A stretch of DNA of 64,000 bases from Metopolophium dirhodum (Eukaryota > Arthropoda > Insecta > Hemiptera > Aphididae), in the NCBI RefSeq assembly GCF_019925205.1, contig NC_083566.1:14446001-14510000 (forward strand). The letters are read 5' to 3'. The position numbers and the translations under genes were made by a program. This document shows positions 23,699 through 38,470 of this stretch, in pieces (the first letter of the stretch is position 1; the number at the start of each line of letters is the position of its first letter). The notes below the pieces were generated by a model. The model had not been told where the DNA came from. It saw nothing but the letters and a program-made list of their open reading frames with translations, and did not search any database.

Positions 23699-26600
23699 CT
23701 TAAAAAAAAACCAGTGTAATTTATATATTTTAGTACTCTGCCATTATGTTTTGCTTTTGTATTTAGTTAAAAACAAAATTCCTTTATGAATTTTTTATTT
23801 TTATCATTTCACTGCAATTAGTTAACAGTGAATTGTTGTCAAATATTTAGAGGGGCTAACCATTTTACCTAAGTCTTATTATTTTTTAATTCTAAATCAT
23901 GTAACATTTATTAACTAAGTACGCTTACAGGTATTAAAACTAATGTTTTTTAAAAGAAAGAAAGAAATACAGTGTTTTCCTTTTAAATACTTAAATTTTG
24001 AAATAATTTCATTAGTTATACCTGGATATGCATATAATAAGTCATAGGTATAGATAAGTATAATATATTTAATTGTAAAATATAAAAATTCCAACATGTT
24101 AAAACTAAATAAGTATATTAATTTCAGTTCATTTTATATAATTATTAACTATTTATTTTTGTCTTTGGAAATATTAGTTATTTGGTAAATTATTAAATAT
24201 TATATCATTTAATTTATGAATAAGTTAAAACTTTTAACTAAATATGTGTAACTATTATTTAAAAATTATCTGGTTAATAATAAATTTTAATTATACAGTT
24301 ACATTTTACATTAAGTTGAAAATATAAACAAGCGTTGAATATTTTAAGTGATATTACAATTAGAACATATTTTTAATTTGATATCTGATGCATTTTTGTT
24401 GCTATTCAAGAATGAATTAAATAATGCGGTGACCTTAATTACAGCCCTCATTGCCGTGATCTACCCGGCATATATTTTGTCCACATCGAAGCTGTTATAT
24501 ATAAATATTCAACGATAATTAATCAAGTTTAACGAGACGACAACTGCGACAATAACAATAAATCAATCTGTACGCCTGATGGAAAGTCTAGTGTTTTATT
24601 ATATTGTAGAAAAGCGAAAAGCTAAAAATTCACAACATTAAAATATTATATTTAAATAAAAAAAAACCATTTTGTTCTCTATGTACGGTTTGTGGTGAAA
24701 CCGACCGTAAATGATCGATAGGTATACCGTAAACTACACCGTTCACGTAAAGCCCATAAGTATAATATGCGTACGATTATCTCATTACGATCACATAATG
24801 ATTCAACCGCACCAGTGTCCGATTCAAACGAATACAATTCAAAGTTTTATATATTTCCCGGACACCCGTTATGTTATTATATTGGCTGTTTGGAGAGCTA
24901 TTATTACAAACCCTTTCACAACGGCATCCAACACAACCGTATCGTTTTCAAACAGCTCTAAGCCATTCGACACTGCTGGAATGTTGTGCCCTGGGACAGT
25001 TTTACGAGTTCCATTTAGTAGTCATCCGATACCCCATACGCACATTATTATATATTTTAGCTATTGTATTGGCGTGTGGATGTAAAAGTTCGGCGGCGCC
25101 TCAATGATGCCGTAAATATACAGAGATCCGGAGAATAATAGCCATTCAATTATATAAAAACCATCAACATGAACGCTTCATGTATGTGACGTGTTGATCG
25201 TTCTCTATTCTATTCATATAAAAAATTACCGTAAGACACAACTGAATTTAAATCATTCATCTATTACATTTTATTAAATTTAACTCGTGTGCTGCGTCAC
25301 ATTCTGAAATAAATACAATGAATCCAATATACTAATTACAATTTTGCAAAATTTTGCTTTTTTGGTTTGGACAGAAGACAAAAAAATATAATTTGTATTT
25401 TGCATTGTATGTTTCGTGTGTGCAAACAGAACAAGTAGTTATTAGTATATTGTTCTACTGTAAGAAATATAAGAAACAAAATAATGCCCGTCCTACAATA
25501 AACTATAGTTCTTGAGAAAAAAAAATGTAAATCATTTTATCAACTTTTAAGACGTGACAATATCTATAAAACCAACCTGAATATTAATTTACCTGAATTA
25601 TACTTGTCACCAAGTTTAAGATTTTATCAAGAATGTTCTTTTTTCAACCAATCATTTGTACAACCATTGGGTCTATTTTCTAGTGTTTCACTAGACATAT
25701 GTTTTTTTTTATTTATTTTAGGTATGCATTTCAGTAATAAAATATTATACGTTTTCATTTATTTAAATATTTATAATTACCTACATAATGTGTTAAATTT
25801 CTAACATAAAATATAACAACTGTATTTTATTTTATTATTTTGTTTTTTCTATTACGTTTTCTTTGTAACCTACCTATGTATTTGATTGTATTGTACTGTA
25901 TTGTATTGTACATATTATTGAACAATCAAGTTCTATAAATAATATTTACCCTCATAATTATGATAAAAATATTTTGCTACTGGGTAAAATATAAATTAAT
26001 AAAATACAACTTTGATACCGAATAAATTATTGATACCCATATATTTTCTTGAAATATGTTCCAACGAATAATTATATAATTATAAAATTATAATGTATAT
26101 GTATTGTTTGAAATACCAAGGACAAAATCGTCAGTAGAGATTATCGTAATCCTGTATTCAGAAACTTTTGAATCCGAAAATCCTTAGCAGGTTTCAGACC
26201 CTTATTAATTTTTGACCTTATAAATCTTTTCTACGAGAATTTCGGATGATACAAGATAGTTAAACCCAAAACACACTCGATAGAGCTTCGAAGAGGAGAT
26301 TAGTGTTGTGGCATCAATTAAGATAGCAGAAAATTAGTCACTCTAATCTCTCAAAAGTCGTTGATCAATTTTCCAAAGCACAAAGCAAATCCCTAGAGCC
26401 TAGAATATATTGGTTAAGTATAAAATTGTAATTTTATTTATTTACTATTTAATTGGAAGAGACGTTGACATATTAAAGACAATTTCAATATGTACAGTTT
26501 TTAATTAAAAATAATCAATATCTTTAAGAAATTGATTTAATGTTTATAATATTATTGTAATTATTTAATTGTAATTATTTTGGCTGAATAAATAAATAAA

Positions 26601-27907
26601 AACTGTTTTAATTTGCCGAGCAAAATAAAATTATTTCTCATATTACCTATCAAAATAAATTAGTACATTTTATAAATGCAACTTGTAAATTATATTGGTA
26701 TAGAAAATTAGAAGTGTCCAGCATCATTATATTAACCTGATGCGGATCTAAATCAAATAAAACGTCATCTGTGTGTTTTTATTATTTATAAGATGTAGGT
26801 ATCAAAATATCAACGTTGTACATGCAAATTCAATAAGCGAACTGATTTCATATAAGCGCAAACCTAAATATTGATTAGATTTGATAAGAACTATGTAATA
26901 TCGCATTAAAAGTTTAAGCATAAAATAATAAAATATTAATTTTTTTCAGATGTACTATACATAACAAAAATGACATGTGTCACGTCCGTCCGGTAGTATT
27001 ATCAGTCTCATCCGTACACGTGAAGAAATTTATTTATGAGAGAGCTTCCGACAACTTTTTTACGTCGACCGTCCATACTTCACTGACTACTGGTCTATTT
27101 TCCGACTTTACTGGTTGTAGGTAGGTACTTGTGCATAAATCGGGTGACTTTTCTCTTCTTTTTAATTTAATTAATATTATTACCATTATTGGATTTAATT
27201 TGTGCTCGTTTACATAATATAATTAAAAACTATTATTATACGTATAAATGAAATATTGTTAAAAATCAAGTTGTAGGGCTTACAATAATTTTACTCAATG
27301 CAAAAAATACATAATAATATTATGCCTATTGAGCAATCCCTCATTCTTGCTGTTGAATTCTTACTTTGTCGCAAAGTAAAATATAACGATTAATAATTAT
27401 TAATGATTGTGAAACTCTTAATCAACCCATAATGTATAGATATAAATGTTTGATGTTTTAATAATATAAGAACCGTGGCTTATGCAAGATGGAATACTAA
27501 AAAAGGTACCCATAGTTTTTCAGTTATAAAACATTATATATTGAAATTTCTGCTTTAAATTGTAATAATATTTTTGTTTCATTTTTTAATGACTTGTAAA
27601 TTATATATTTTAATTTTTTAAAAGTAGTCAATAACGTTATTATATTACAAGTACTTGTGACATTTATAGGAAACATGCTAGGAATTCATTTGCCAGAATT
27701 ATAGGTATTTGAGTACTTGTGAGTTGAGACAGACTGATTGATAGTAGGTATTTATGATATATTATAAGATTATAGAAATTTATGGGAACTTTTATAATAG
27801 TCTAAATTTGTATAATGAATGTACTTCACTGTACATGTTAAAAAAAGTTGAGATTTATTCAAATTCAAAATGTTTTTGACATAGCACGTAATCTATTAAA
27901 ACCTTAC
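23699..27907. other. 5' part of the large Ig intron
   Basis: Mostly A+T-rich. About 24700-25110 and 26980-27130 are locally richer in GC. The first has overlapping open frames of up to 124 codons with no domain; such patches are possible conserved regulatory DNA (inference). Confidence 0.5.
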
Positions 27908-28081
27908 CGGTAAGATAAGTTTCCGCCTCAGATGTCCATGTCCATTCCGGATCGCCATGTCGTCTCAAATAAAGACATTCTAAGTGTAATATTGATCCAG
28001 GGAAAACGACTAGTCCACCATTTTGATCTACAGCTGCTGATCCTGATGGAACCCGTACCAAAATTGTCGGAGGCGAGTTTT
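27908..28081 (-). CDS. Hikaru genki-like: exon for first half of Ig domain
   Basis: A 174-base internal exon. The acceptor is gtttacatag|AAAACT and the donor TTACCG|gtaagg. It takes one base from the exon at 31764-31599 (G+AA gives Glu) and leaves one. It encodes 57 codons, with NSPPTILVRVPSGSAAVDQN first, then LVVFPGSILHLECLYLRRHG and DPEWTWTSEAETYLT. The Cys in HLEC and the Trp pair in EWTW are the expected B-strand Cys and C-strand Trp of an Ig domain, completed by the exon at 9243-9109. The proline-rich start PPTILV is a typical entry into an Ig fold after a Sushi module. This Sushi-then-Ig order in a secreted insect protein is why I propose hig. Confidence 0.88.
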
Positions 28082-31000
28082 CTATGTAAACACAAATGAA
28101 AACATTATATTATTACCTATTATGACCTATTTTATAATCAATAGTATTAAACACCATTGGTTTCAGATGCTCGAGTATGTTCAGGTCACACATGTAGGTT
28201 AAAATGAATCACTTAACTCGAGTACTTAGGGTGTTTCTGACATTTTACGGAAGCGAAAAAAAAGATAACGAAAAATACGTTAAGTATCTGGGGACCGTTG
28301 TCAAAACCAGACAAACAAACAACTGGTACTGCTCTAATATTCGATTCCAAATTCTTGTTTATCTTTTAAAATCTATATTCCTCCAAACCAAATAGTTGTA
28401 TTTGAACGCTGTTATTGAACGAATTATTGCTACAATAATTTATCCACATATTTGAATGATTGGTTGAAGTGGAAAAATAATAGTACCAAGTGGTATAATA
28501 TTAATGGACAATTAACAATAGATATGTAATTTATATAAATTAATTAAAATTTTTAACTCCGTATTTATGAAAAATAAAACGTTGTCTAAAGTTTAAGATA
28601 CCTACCTACCTTGTTTGGTTTATTGGAATTTACTCATTTTGGTGATGACCAAAATCATCATTAAACCAAAAAAATAAAATAAAATAAATGTAAAACTGCA
28701 GTGTAATTTAATTAATTACATTGATACTTGATAGACTTTTAAAATAAAAATGGACAGGTGGTAAGATGGTATACGACCTTTTCCGTCAATATCCTGTAAT
28801 TTTTATACCTTTTGGATACACTAATTTATCTGATTGAACGTCGATAAAATTATTTATAATAGTATGACATGTCAACGGTGCTCCCTATCTGCACTCGTTG
28901 GCAAGATTTGCAATAAAATTTGTTAATAAACGTAGATTTAATTATTTCCTTAAAATTATAAAATATAACTTTCTCTCTCTCTTTATATAAATATGTAAAA
29001 AATTATTATATAGTAAATGCAAATTATATTTAGTTAAATATTTGTTTAATTTGAGAAATCAAATTTGATAATTAAATGAAATAAATTTTTCTGAACATAA
29101 TATATACCTACGCCAGTTATCGAGCAACTTAAGTCTTAGTAAGCTTACTAGGTATAGGTAGTTTATTTATTATGATTAAAATAATTTGCCTTAAAGATGC
29201 CTATAGTTATTATACCTTTTATTATTATTATTTTTTTTTTTTACTATTATATATTAGTAATATAATATTACTATCTGCATGGGTAAAGCTGGTAAAGGTA
29301 TGTTCTGCTCTCGTTAACATACCTATTGTTTTTTTTTACTTATATATATATTTACATATTATAACAAAAAGTCCTTAAAATTAATAGTTGTACACATAGT
29401 TATAATAGGTTATAAACTGTGAAAACAGTCTAACTGTCTAGGGTATCAAAGAAAAATGCGAATACTTATAACACAAAAGAAAACAACTCTTGTTTTCTTT
29501 GAATAAAAAAAGACCAGGGATTAGAAAGACTAATTACTACGAATATTATACAGACGAGAGGAATGGGATTTTGAACTGAGGGAATAAAAATATAACATTT
29601 ATACAAATTAATTTGTTTTATGAAGACATATATATTATGTACTATATTAAAAAATATTTAAAAAAAATAGTCCAAACAAGTAAAAGTACCTAATATACAT
29701 AAGCTGTAGAGTACTCATTTAGATAATTTACTTGCATAATGAATAATTCAGTACCTAACTCAATTTTTTAAACAATTTATTTATACCATGATCAAATATA
29801 ATGTCTTGTTCTTGTGTACATTGTACATACAGTTGAAGGATTAAATGTTGTATATTTACTGTTTTTAGATATTTAAAAAAATTACGTTTTTTTTAAAATA
29901 TATGAAATATAAATAGGTATATGAATTGATATTCAATATAATATTAGTTCTTTACCTTTATTTATTAATTTTAAGTCATAAATGTTTATTTATTATTGCC
30001 TATTAATAATTTTAATAAAACGTAATATTATAAATAATCAAACAAGACGATTTGTAAATGTATTCATTATATAACAAACAGTTGTATTATATTGAGAATT
30101 TTCGACATATTGCCACTACAAAGATGACTTGTTTCAACGGAAATTTAATTTAATTTCATTGTATTTTGGAATAATGAATAAAAGATAAAAAATACTATTT
30201 ATTTTAAAACACTTTATACATTTTTGTATTAAAATACTCTTGGAATCATCTTTTCAAATGTAGGTATACAACATTGTTTGAATGTTTTAAATATTAGGTA
30301 CGTACAAAAACATTGACATTAGTGGCTAACTTGAATCCAATATTAACACCCTTTGGTAATTATAATAATTATTACTAATATATTATTTATTATATAATAT
30401 AAAACTGTTTTTCTTTAGTGCACAGTGAAATATAGATAACTACAGTTTCAGAGAATTTATAAGAAATCAGAAATGTACACTTTAAATTTGTAAATGCATA
30501 GATATAGAACCACAATTGAAAAAAAAATGATGTTATATTCTCTCCAATTTGTTATAAAATATATATTGCTTAAAATATTACGTGCTATATTTAAAATATA
30601 TTCTTGCATAAAAACCTTAGTTGGGTAGGTACCGAAGCTCTGATTTATAAATTTAATTATTTATGAAATGAAGGAATTTTAAATTTTAATGTAAGCCTGT
30701 TGGATTTAATTTAGATGATGAAATTATAAAACATTTTACGTTTTAAAAATGTACTTTAAATGATTAAAATAAAGGGTTAAAAAGGATGACCTCATACGTG
30801 ATAATTTTACTCACATTTATAAAACACAATGTGTGTTTTAGTTTTAATGCAGCTAGAAAGTTATATTTTAACGTAAAATGATTGATCATTTTAGACGTTA
30901 CAACTTGTTTTTTTAAAATACAAAATAAAATGTATGAGAGAAAGTATAATTCAACTCCTCCCTAATTTATATCATAATTTATTCACCTAATACATTGTTA

Positions 31001-31598
31001 GTTATTATCACATAACTGCCAAAATGTTAAATAATTTCCTTTTCATTAAGTGTAATTTTTGCAAATATTTCATGTACAAAAATATATTGTTAAATGTAAA
31101 TATAATTTCAATAAGTTTTTCATTCATAAATCAGTTGACAAATTAACGTAAATTATAAACGTAAATGTTAATTGACCTGATAGAATTGACCAGTAAGTTA
31201 CCTACGTTGTATATACTATATAGTATATAGGACAGGTTGTAACATTTAAATTTTAAATTTTAGATAAGCTCCCAAAATTTTGATGCCCTTAATGTTGGAT
31301 TACACTTTATTAGGAATTAAAAAAAATTATTTAATTTTTATGTTCAACTTTCTAGTATTTAAAATAACTGAAGGTATTTGTATCATAACAACAAGTTACT
31401 TGAAGTTTGTTTTTAAATGACAATTGTATCATATATATTATATATATTTGTAAATTGTAGCTTAAAGCAATACAACTAACGATACATTAATAGTATTTAA
31501 TCAATTAAACTTTATTTAAATTAAAAATAACTTAATTTTAAAATATTTATGAAATAATCTAATAATGGTAACGATACTAGGTGTAAAAAGAACAATAC
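28082..31598 (-). other. Intron between Sushi and Ig exons
   Basis: About 3.5 kb, A+T-rich. A 63-codon plus-strand frame near 28204 and a low-complexity frame near 29172 have no features of real genes. No transposon was recognised. Confidence 0.6.
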
Positions 31599-31764
31599 CT
31601 GAATAATTAGTGAATAGAGTTGTTGGTTGACACTTCGGTATTGGACTCGACCAAATGCCATTGCTGCAATTTAATACTGGAGGTCCGCTAAGTTTGTATG
31701 TGCCAATAGGTTCTTGACACCGCGCTGCTATTGTGCTATTGTGTGGTATTGTCGTATTGAATTC
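31599..31764 (-). CDS. Hikaru genki-like: exon for second half of a Sushi module
   Basis: A 166-base internal exon. The acceptor is tttttttag|GAATTC and the donor TTCAG|gtattg. It starts at a codon boundary, matching the end of the exon at 45660-45560, and leaves one base. The peptide begins EFNTTIPHNSTIAARCQEPI and continues with GPPVLNCSNGIWSSPIPKCQ. Cys, then Cys, Gly-x-Trp and Pro-x-Cys are the last three Cys and the Trp of a Sushi (CCP) module whose first Cys is in the previous exon (LKSCALEEVPPN). N-x-S/T sites occur at NTT, NST and NYS-G region, in keeping with a secreted protein. Confidence 0.9.
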
Positions 31765-34501
31765 CTAAAAAAAAAAATACAGGGAATATTTGTAAGAAAT
31801 TTCCATTTTTTTACTACATTATAACAAATTAAGTGTTCTAAACTTGACGATCTAATTTGGACAAAATATTTTATTCTTACAGTTTTAGAGAACAAGGAGA
31901 TACAAGATACAAGGACCATGTGGTTAAAATAATAAGTTCAGAAATAAATTGCATTTTGTGAGAATAAATCTCATCCTAGTGCAATTATTCGTTTGGGTTT
32001 ATTTGTTTTTCCAGTATTTTTTACTTAACATAACGAATACACACACATAATATTATATGTACATTGTACGTAAGTATGTGTATATTATATAATAAATATA
32101 GACGTACTTTAATCATTCTCTATTTTTATCTTCCTTTATTTTATTTTTTATCGTTATGACGGTTTATGTTCGTCTCGTATTCGTTAGACGAGATATTCTA
32201 CAAGCGTTTATTGCCAAGCACTAAACTATATGTATATATTTTAGGAAACAGCTATTTGAACGTTTTGGAACAATGTCCCAATCAATTTCCACCATATATC
32301 TTCTATACGATCGCAAAAAAAAAAAAACAGCACCTGATCGAGAGTGCCCATTATTTTTAATTTTGATTTTTACGATACAATAATACTATTTATTGGAAAT
32401 ATATAATCTATTATACAAACGCGTACAATGACATTATTTGTGTGCGAAATATAGGATTAAAAAAAATATAATCTCTGTCATATAACTAATAGCAGCTGCC
32501 TATATGCCTATATTGGGATTACAATAAATCAAATACGTGATAATTGTACGAGAACAAAAAAAGAGAACAATATTGCATTATGAGTTATCGTTCCTGGAGT
32601 AATCGCATTCCCTCATTACGGATTGTATACCTATATATTATACCTTATGTATGTAGCATGAACATATTACGTTAATGTGCGTGGATTTTCATAAAAACAC
32701 GAAAGCATTACATTTATTGACACGTTGGTGGATTGGTTTACAATGACAATTTTCGATAATATCCACGGATGTTTTGTATTAAAATAAAATAAAACACGTT
32801 TAATTGTCCAGCCGATATACCAGTGCAAAAATATGATCCTTCTGTTTCCAATAATAGTTCTATTGAATCAAAATGTTCAGATTCTGATGTCTTCTATAAT
32901 AATTCTTATTAAATTTAAAATTAATATTTGAACAATAATGAAAAATATAGTTTTGAAAGTAAGCATAATACTTACTGTTGCAAATCAAACTAGTAAGAAC
33001 ATTACTAAACACAGGTAATGTGTCATGTTATTAAAAATTAATGTATTATTTGAAGTAAATACCTAGAGCGTGATAAACGTTATAGCAAATTAAAATTTAA
33101 AAATATTAAATTTATTGAAATGAGATAAACAGATGCTTACATATAGGTACAGCACTTTGCAATACCACTTAATAATAATTTCTGTAGTTTATGTAAACAA
33201 TTCGATGACATTTTCAAACCAATTTACACCATGTAACCAGGTAACCCACAATGGCCAACTGTGTAATACAATTTCTCATAATATTCGAACGAAGAGTTGT
33301 GTACCGAACAATAATAGCGAGGGCATTCGAGTCCATTCAAGCAAACCAGCCACTAGTGTATAATAACAAACGGACACTTCGCTACCATACAAATCCCTCT
33401 TCCTTCCACCAATGCTGAAGTGATTACGATAATAATCATAATAACTACAATAATAATAATAAATGGGACATCCCACAAACGGACTTTCCCGAAGCCACGG
33501 CCGTGGCTGCCTCAGGTTTTGCGTGTGTAAATACACGAATTATTATTATATGTAAATGTGATTTCGAAGCTGTAATTAACAAGTGACTGGAAGGGATTGC
33601 CTCGCGTGCCAACGGCCGCTCACCCTCAGACAAGTGTCCTGCACTCAGAATATGAATTGGGTGTGTTTTAACTCGTCAGTCTTCACGCGCCAATGGGTTT
33701 TATCAAATTTTCCCTTTTCATTATTTTGACATTTTTGCTCTAAAAAATACGTGATGCAGCGGGCTGGTGAATAAAATATTGAACACTAACTTAATTTAAC
33801 AAATCATGCGTAACGGTTTTGATGAATAATTTTAAACAAACTTAAAGAAAAAAATTAAAAATTCTTCAAGATTGAAAATCTATCAGATTGTTATTTTTAT
33901 TAAAATTATTTACCACTTGACCAGTTGAGTATAAAGCTTTATTTTAAAAGTGTGCAAAAAAATATTTGAAGTACAGATGTATAATATACATATTTTACAG
34001 TTAGATACATTGGACATTTATCCATTTCATAAGTCTTTTACTTTTTCGACCTTAAAGATAACATAGGTATGCTGTCCTAAGACGATGACTTAATTTTAGA
34101 AAATTATACAATTTAATATTAACTTATCATATTAAATAAATAGAGAGTATATTATTTAAAATAATAATTATCATAAATTGAACAATATTAATAGAAACAG
34201 TAAACAATTAATTGATTTGATACTTTGATATTATATTTCTAGCTTCAAATATGCATTATATATTTATATAGTATAATACTATAATTTGTGTATAGTATAT
34301 ACATAACCTACGCTTCATATCATATTAATTCTCTATTAATACATATCCAATTTAAATAATATATAAGATTCATAATACAACAAATAAAGCACATAATTGC
34401 ACATAATTATAATATACTAAATTTCATCACACATAATATAACTAAATGTCATCATTATACAATATACATATTATTATTATACTGAAGCAGCTCAATTAAT
34501 A
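31765..34501. other. Intron sequence, first part of the Sushi intron
   Basis: This is the 5'-distal end of the 13.8-kb intron that splits a Sushi module. The patch 33230-33700 is richer in GC and holds overlapping short frames but no domain, possibly conserved regulatory DNA. Otherwise nothing recognised. Confidence 0.5.
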
Positions 34502-35694
34502 AGTGATAAGTTTATTTTCCTGTACAGTAGATTACGACTAGGTCATTGTACTGAATATGTTAAATTTGAATTCAATAATATTATATCATTGTATACGAAA
34601 AACGATTCTGAGTGAAGACGGTCTATCTAATGTCTAATACCAGTCTATATTACTAAATATATTTTACGATATTATTGCTACAAAAGTAATTTATTTTTTT
34701 AAAAAAAAAAATACAGTAGGTTTAATTGTTGCCAATAACCAACATATTTAATTTAGATTCTATGTATAAAACATAATAATATACTTTAAAAGTGTCAATT
34801 ACCCACGAATAATATTTTTTAATAACAAAATAACTTTTATTTTTATTCATCGTTAAATTTAATATCTAATTTCGTTCAAATTTTAATACCTATACTTGTA
34901 AAAAATATCGTGCCTACGGATCTTTAATATTTTTAAACTGCTATTATAACAACTTATAAGAAACTTTGTATACAATTTTCGAGCTTTTTGGCCCAAAAAA
35001 AGTTGTTTATTGACATTTATAAAAATAATATAAAAACCAATTTCAAATTTCAAATGTCTATAAATAACTCAAAAAAGTCAAAATATTTTAATCATTTTAT
35101 TATTTTCAGAAAATTTCAAATATCTACGGTTATTCATATCTAAGGATAGCTTAGGATAAAAATATGTAATATTAATGTATTGAGGTAGGTATGTGATGTA
35201 TAAATGAATAGAAAAATATTGTTACTTAGATTTATTGTACTTACCTATATTTATTATTTATGAATAATTATTTTTAGTTTAGTCTGTTTTGAACTCTACT
35301 CACCCCTCAGCCATAGAACAGCTTATTAGTGAGTTGGTCTACCTTGTTATATCGCATGCAATTTAAATTGTATCAAACATTTTGTTGTTGGTAAATAAAT
35401 ATTATTATTATTAGTAGGTATTATTTGTTATGAAGTTGCCCAAAAAAAACCAAAATCGATTTTGTCAAAAATACCGGGTTTTGCGTAAAAGTTCCAATCT
35501 TTCCTTGATTTTTTTTCCTGGTTATTTTAAAAAGTACTGAGAAGCTAGGACCTAAGGATATTCTATTTTGACCTCTCAAAGTATAAACTATATTCAATTT
35601 TGTCTGCTACTTTTTGTGTACACCGACACAATTGAAAGAAAAATCACATCGTTATAAAATTCAATACAATCATCACTCCGCTCAGAATCTTAAA
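34502..35694. repeat. Long copy of the gattctgag interspersed family
   Basis: The left part has tgtacagtagattacgacta, ttaaatttgaattcaataat and cgaaaaacgattctgagtga. The right part ends with ttcaatacaatcatcactcc and gctcagaatctta. The ends are therefore opposed in orientation, as in the foldback copy at 61987. The interior is A+T-rich, contains aaccaaaatcgattttgtca and has no transposase frame I can see. Confidence 0.65.
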
Positions 35695-37530
35695 TAACGA
35701 CTAATCTGCTACAGTTGTAAGTAATCATATTATACTCGTATTATACGTTAATATAATATTAACCCATTTTTTGGGTTTTCATATACTATAATATAAAGTA
35801 TAATATTTGTAAAGGTGCAATGTGTATTATTCTTAATGATTTGAAAAATATTATTACATGAACTCAGATGTCTGCATTGTTGTTAGTAGGTATAGGTACT
35901 GAAATAGTTAAATCACACTTTATATGAAAGCCTGACCTATTAGGGGTTGAATTTTTGTAGGTACATAAAATATACCATGATAGAATGGCATGTAGATTGT
36001 AGGTACGACTTATTTTAACGGATCTTGTGGTATTCTCATTTTTTTCAAGCAAGGTTAGTATCATCATTATTTCGTATTTTTTTATAAGAAAAAAATAATA
36101 CATGTAAACATAAAAATATATACCTGTACAAAATATTTTCGAACATACAATATACGAATAATAAATAGACGTCTCGGCTTTTTAAATATTATAATGCATT
36201 TTTGTAAACGAGTTTTTTGAGATAAGTTAGAATAACAATATGGTCATCCATATTAATAAAAAAAAACATTCTTAAAAAATTGGTAGGTAATACAATAAAA
36301 GTATTTCGTATTTTGTAAGTCATACTTATCTGCTGACTGCAATGACAAATATGTTTCTATATGAACCTATTGTACCTAATGAAAATACTTTAGAATATTA
36401 GTAATTTATTTGTTAAATTGTATGTTTAAAAACAGTGAAAAAGCTTAACATTTTCTATAATAAACTGTTTTCATTAAAAAACTAATTTTTTTTTCATTTT
36501 GCATACAGTCATTTTGCAATTTTTAAATTAGATACAGATACAGATCCATAATTTATGTTTTGAAAATATCATTATACTTTAATTTTGAGAAAATTAGTTA
36601 AATAAAAAAATATTTAGTGCAGATAATAAAAGTATACCACAACAAAACCGAGAAAGGCTGATTGATTTTTTCAGTATTATACATTAAATGTTATTAACTG
36701 TATAAATTAAATGAAGATATTTCACACCACAATGTGATATTATTTATTTGTAGATTAATTACAAATATTAGGGTTACCTGTAGGTATATGAAGAGATAAA
36801 GTAATAACATGGGAATGTTAAAATTCATTATTTCATTCGTAACCGATAAATTTACGACGAGAGAAAAGAACTAAAACAATCACAACTACACTGAAATTAC
36901 TTGAAAGTTTCTGGGAAATACATTTTCAATCCTCTACGCCAAAGGCGCCAGAACCTGTACGTAAAAAAAAAACAATCACACTCTGTAAAAAACTCACGAT
37001 CGCTGCAAAATTTACACGATTCAACCCAATTCAATAGGCACCGTGAAAATAAGAGAAAAAATGCATAATAGAGCACAATCAGACGATATAGAAAATGGAT
37101 ACCTACTCTGTGATGGTATAGTGTGGTAGTGGTATAGTGACATGATTCCATCCGATCTGAATAACTGTAATATGGGTTTTCCGGTAAATTATTAAATACT
37201 AGATGGGAATGAAAATTACAAAATATGCTGGATAAAAATCCAGAACATAATCTTACTTTGAGTAGATAATAGTATAGAACAGTTATTATAAGGTTGATTA
37301 AAAAAAAAAAAACAATCAACGTAATATTACATTTTGATAATGTCATTGTATTATAGATTCCATTGATTATACGCTACTTCACGATGTTGAAATTAAATGT
37401 CAACTTTCAAGATTAACTGATGGTAATATACCTATTGCGGTTTTTCAATTTTGTAGATCACAACAAATTGCTTTATTTAGGTTTACTCGTCATTCAACGA
37501 GTTACAGAACATTGTCGTAAGTACTTTAGG
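35695..37530. other. Intron sequence
   Basis: A+T-rich. A minus-strand frame of 149 codons at 37346-36897 is the longest in the window, but it is rich in Phe, Leu, Tyr and Cys as expected from random translation of A+T-rich DNA, and has no recognised domain. Confidence 0.5.
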
Positions 37531-37766
37531 TTGACGCGGCACGTTGGCTGCAATCAGTCACAAAACTAACGAGACTGAGAGCAATTAACATCCGCAGCTA
37601 CTAGTTCCCGGATGGGTGACCACCCGGGTCCATATAGTGGCAAAAACCTTGCCACATATACACGTATTGCTTACCTACCGTTTCAACCCTACCAACCCTA
37701 CCAACCATAGTCCCAACAATAGCTAATGGCCATAGTTGCTGGGCTCAAGTTCAATAAAAAAAAAAA
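37531..37766 (+). mobile_element. 5S-rRNA-derived SINE
   Basis: The head is gacgcggcacgttggctgca. It contains cccggatgggtgaccacccg, the 5S rRNA internal-promoter-like block, then caaaaaccttgccacatata. The tail is agctaatggccatagttgct, gggctcaagttcaataaa and an A-run. It matches the copy at 7691 over its whole length apart from a small insertion before the 5S block. Its 3' end abuts a gattctgag-family copy. No clear target duplication was seen. Confidence 0.8.
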
Positions 37767-38470
37767 GCAGGTAAATGGATGTCACTCTACTGCACAGTAG
37801 GTTACAAGTGGGTCGCTGTATAATTGATAATGGTATTACATTTAAATTCAATGATATAATATCATTGGATACGAAAAACGATTCTGAGTGGGGACAATTT
37901 ATCAGTGTGAATATTTTATATTATATTTATATTATTGTTATTACTTCCCAGACAGCAGTTTTTTGTTTAATAATATTATTATAACATTATAATACGAATA
38001 ATATTAGTATAACGTTATTATAACATTATAATACGAATAATATTAGTATAACGTTATTATAACCCTATTATAATATTATCATTACAAAATGCTAACAGGG
38101 TTATTATTAATATGGTAGCCGGTAAGTTGAATTAATATTATAAAACTACATCAAAATAACTAAAATCGTTATTTTTGCTTTTTTGTGAAATTTCGTCCAA
38201 ATTTGAACATAAAATAACTAAAAAAACTGTGTTCATATATTTTTTAGATTGTTTGGTTATATAGAATAATCTACATACGTCGAACTTTAAATTAAATTTT
38301 CAATCCTTAACTATACAATTTGAACATTTTATAAATTTTTAACTATGAAATAATTTTTAAATATTAAATTTTAAATTTAATACATTTTGTCAAAAATTGA
38401 ACTTTGAAGGCTTAGTCAATAGAATGAAATATCTTCCTTAAAATGAACTTATCTTTTTAATTTCGTTGTT
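37767..38470. repeat. Copy of the gattctgag interspersed family
   Basis: The head gcaggtaaatggatgtcact is followed by ctgcacagtaggttacaagt, ttaaattcaatgatataata and cgaaaaacgattctgagtgg. The later part has tttcgtccaaatttgaacat, which recurs in the copy at 55862. A short tandem duplication (37982-38059) lies within it. Confidence 0.65.
37982..38059. repeat. Tandem duplication, 39-bp unit
   Basis: Two adjacent identical 39-bp units, each starting taacattataatacgaataa and ending in aacgttatta. A degenerate third start follows (taaccctattataatattat). Confidence 0.8.

Noticed and set aside
24711..25107. Three overlapping plus-strand frames of 64-124 codons
   Set aside because: All three frames are open together because the GC is locally higher; none has a recognisable motif.
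36897..37346. Longest open frame in the window, 149 codons on the minus strand
   Set aside because: Its composition (Phe, Leu, Tyr, Cys) is that of translated A+T-rich DNA; no domain, splice context or repeat was recognised.
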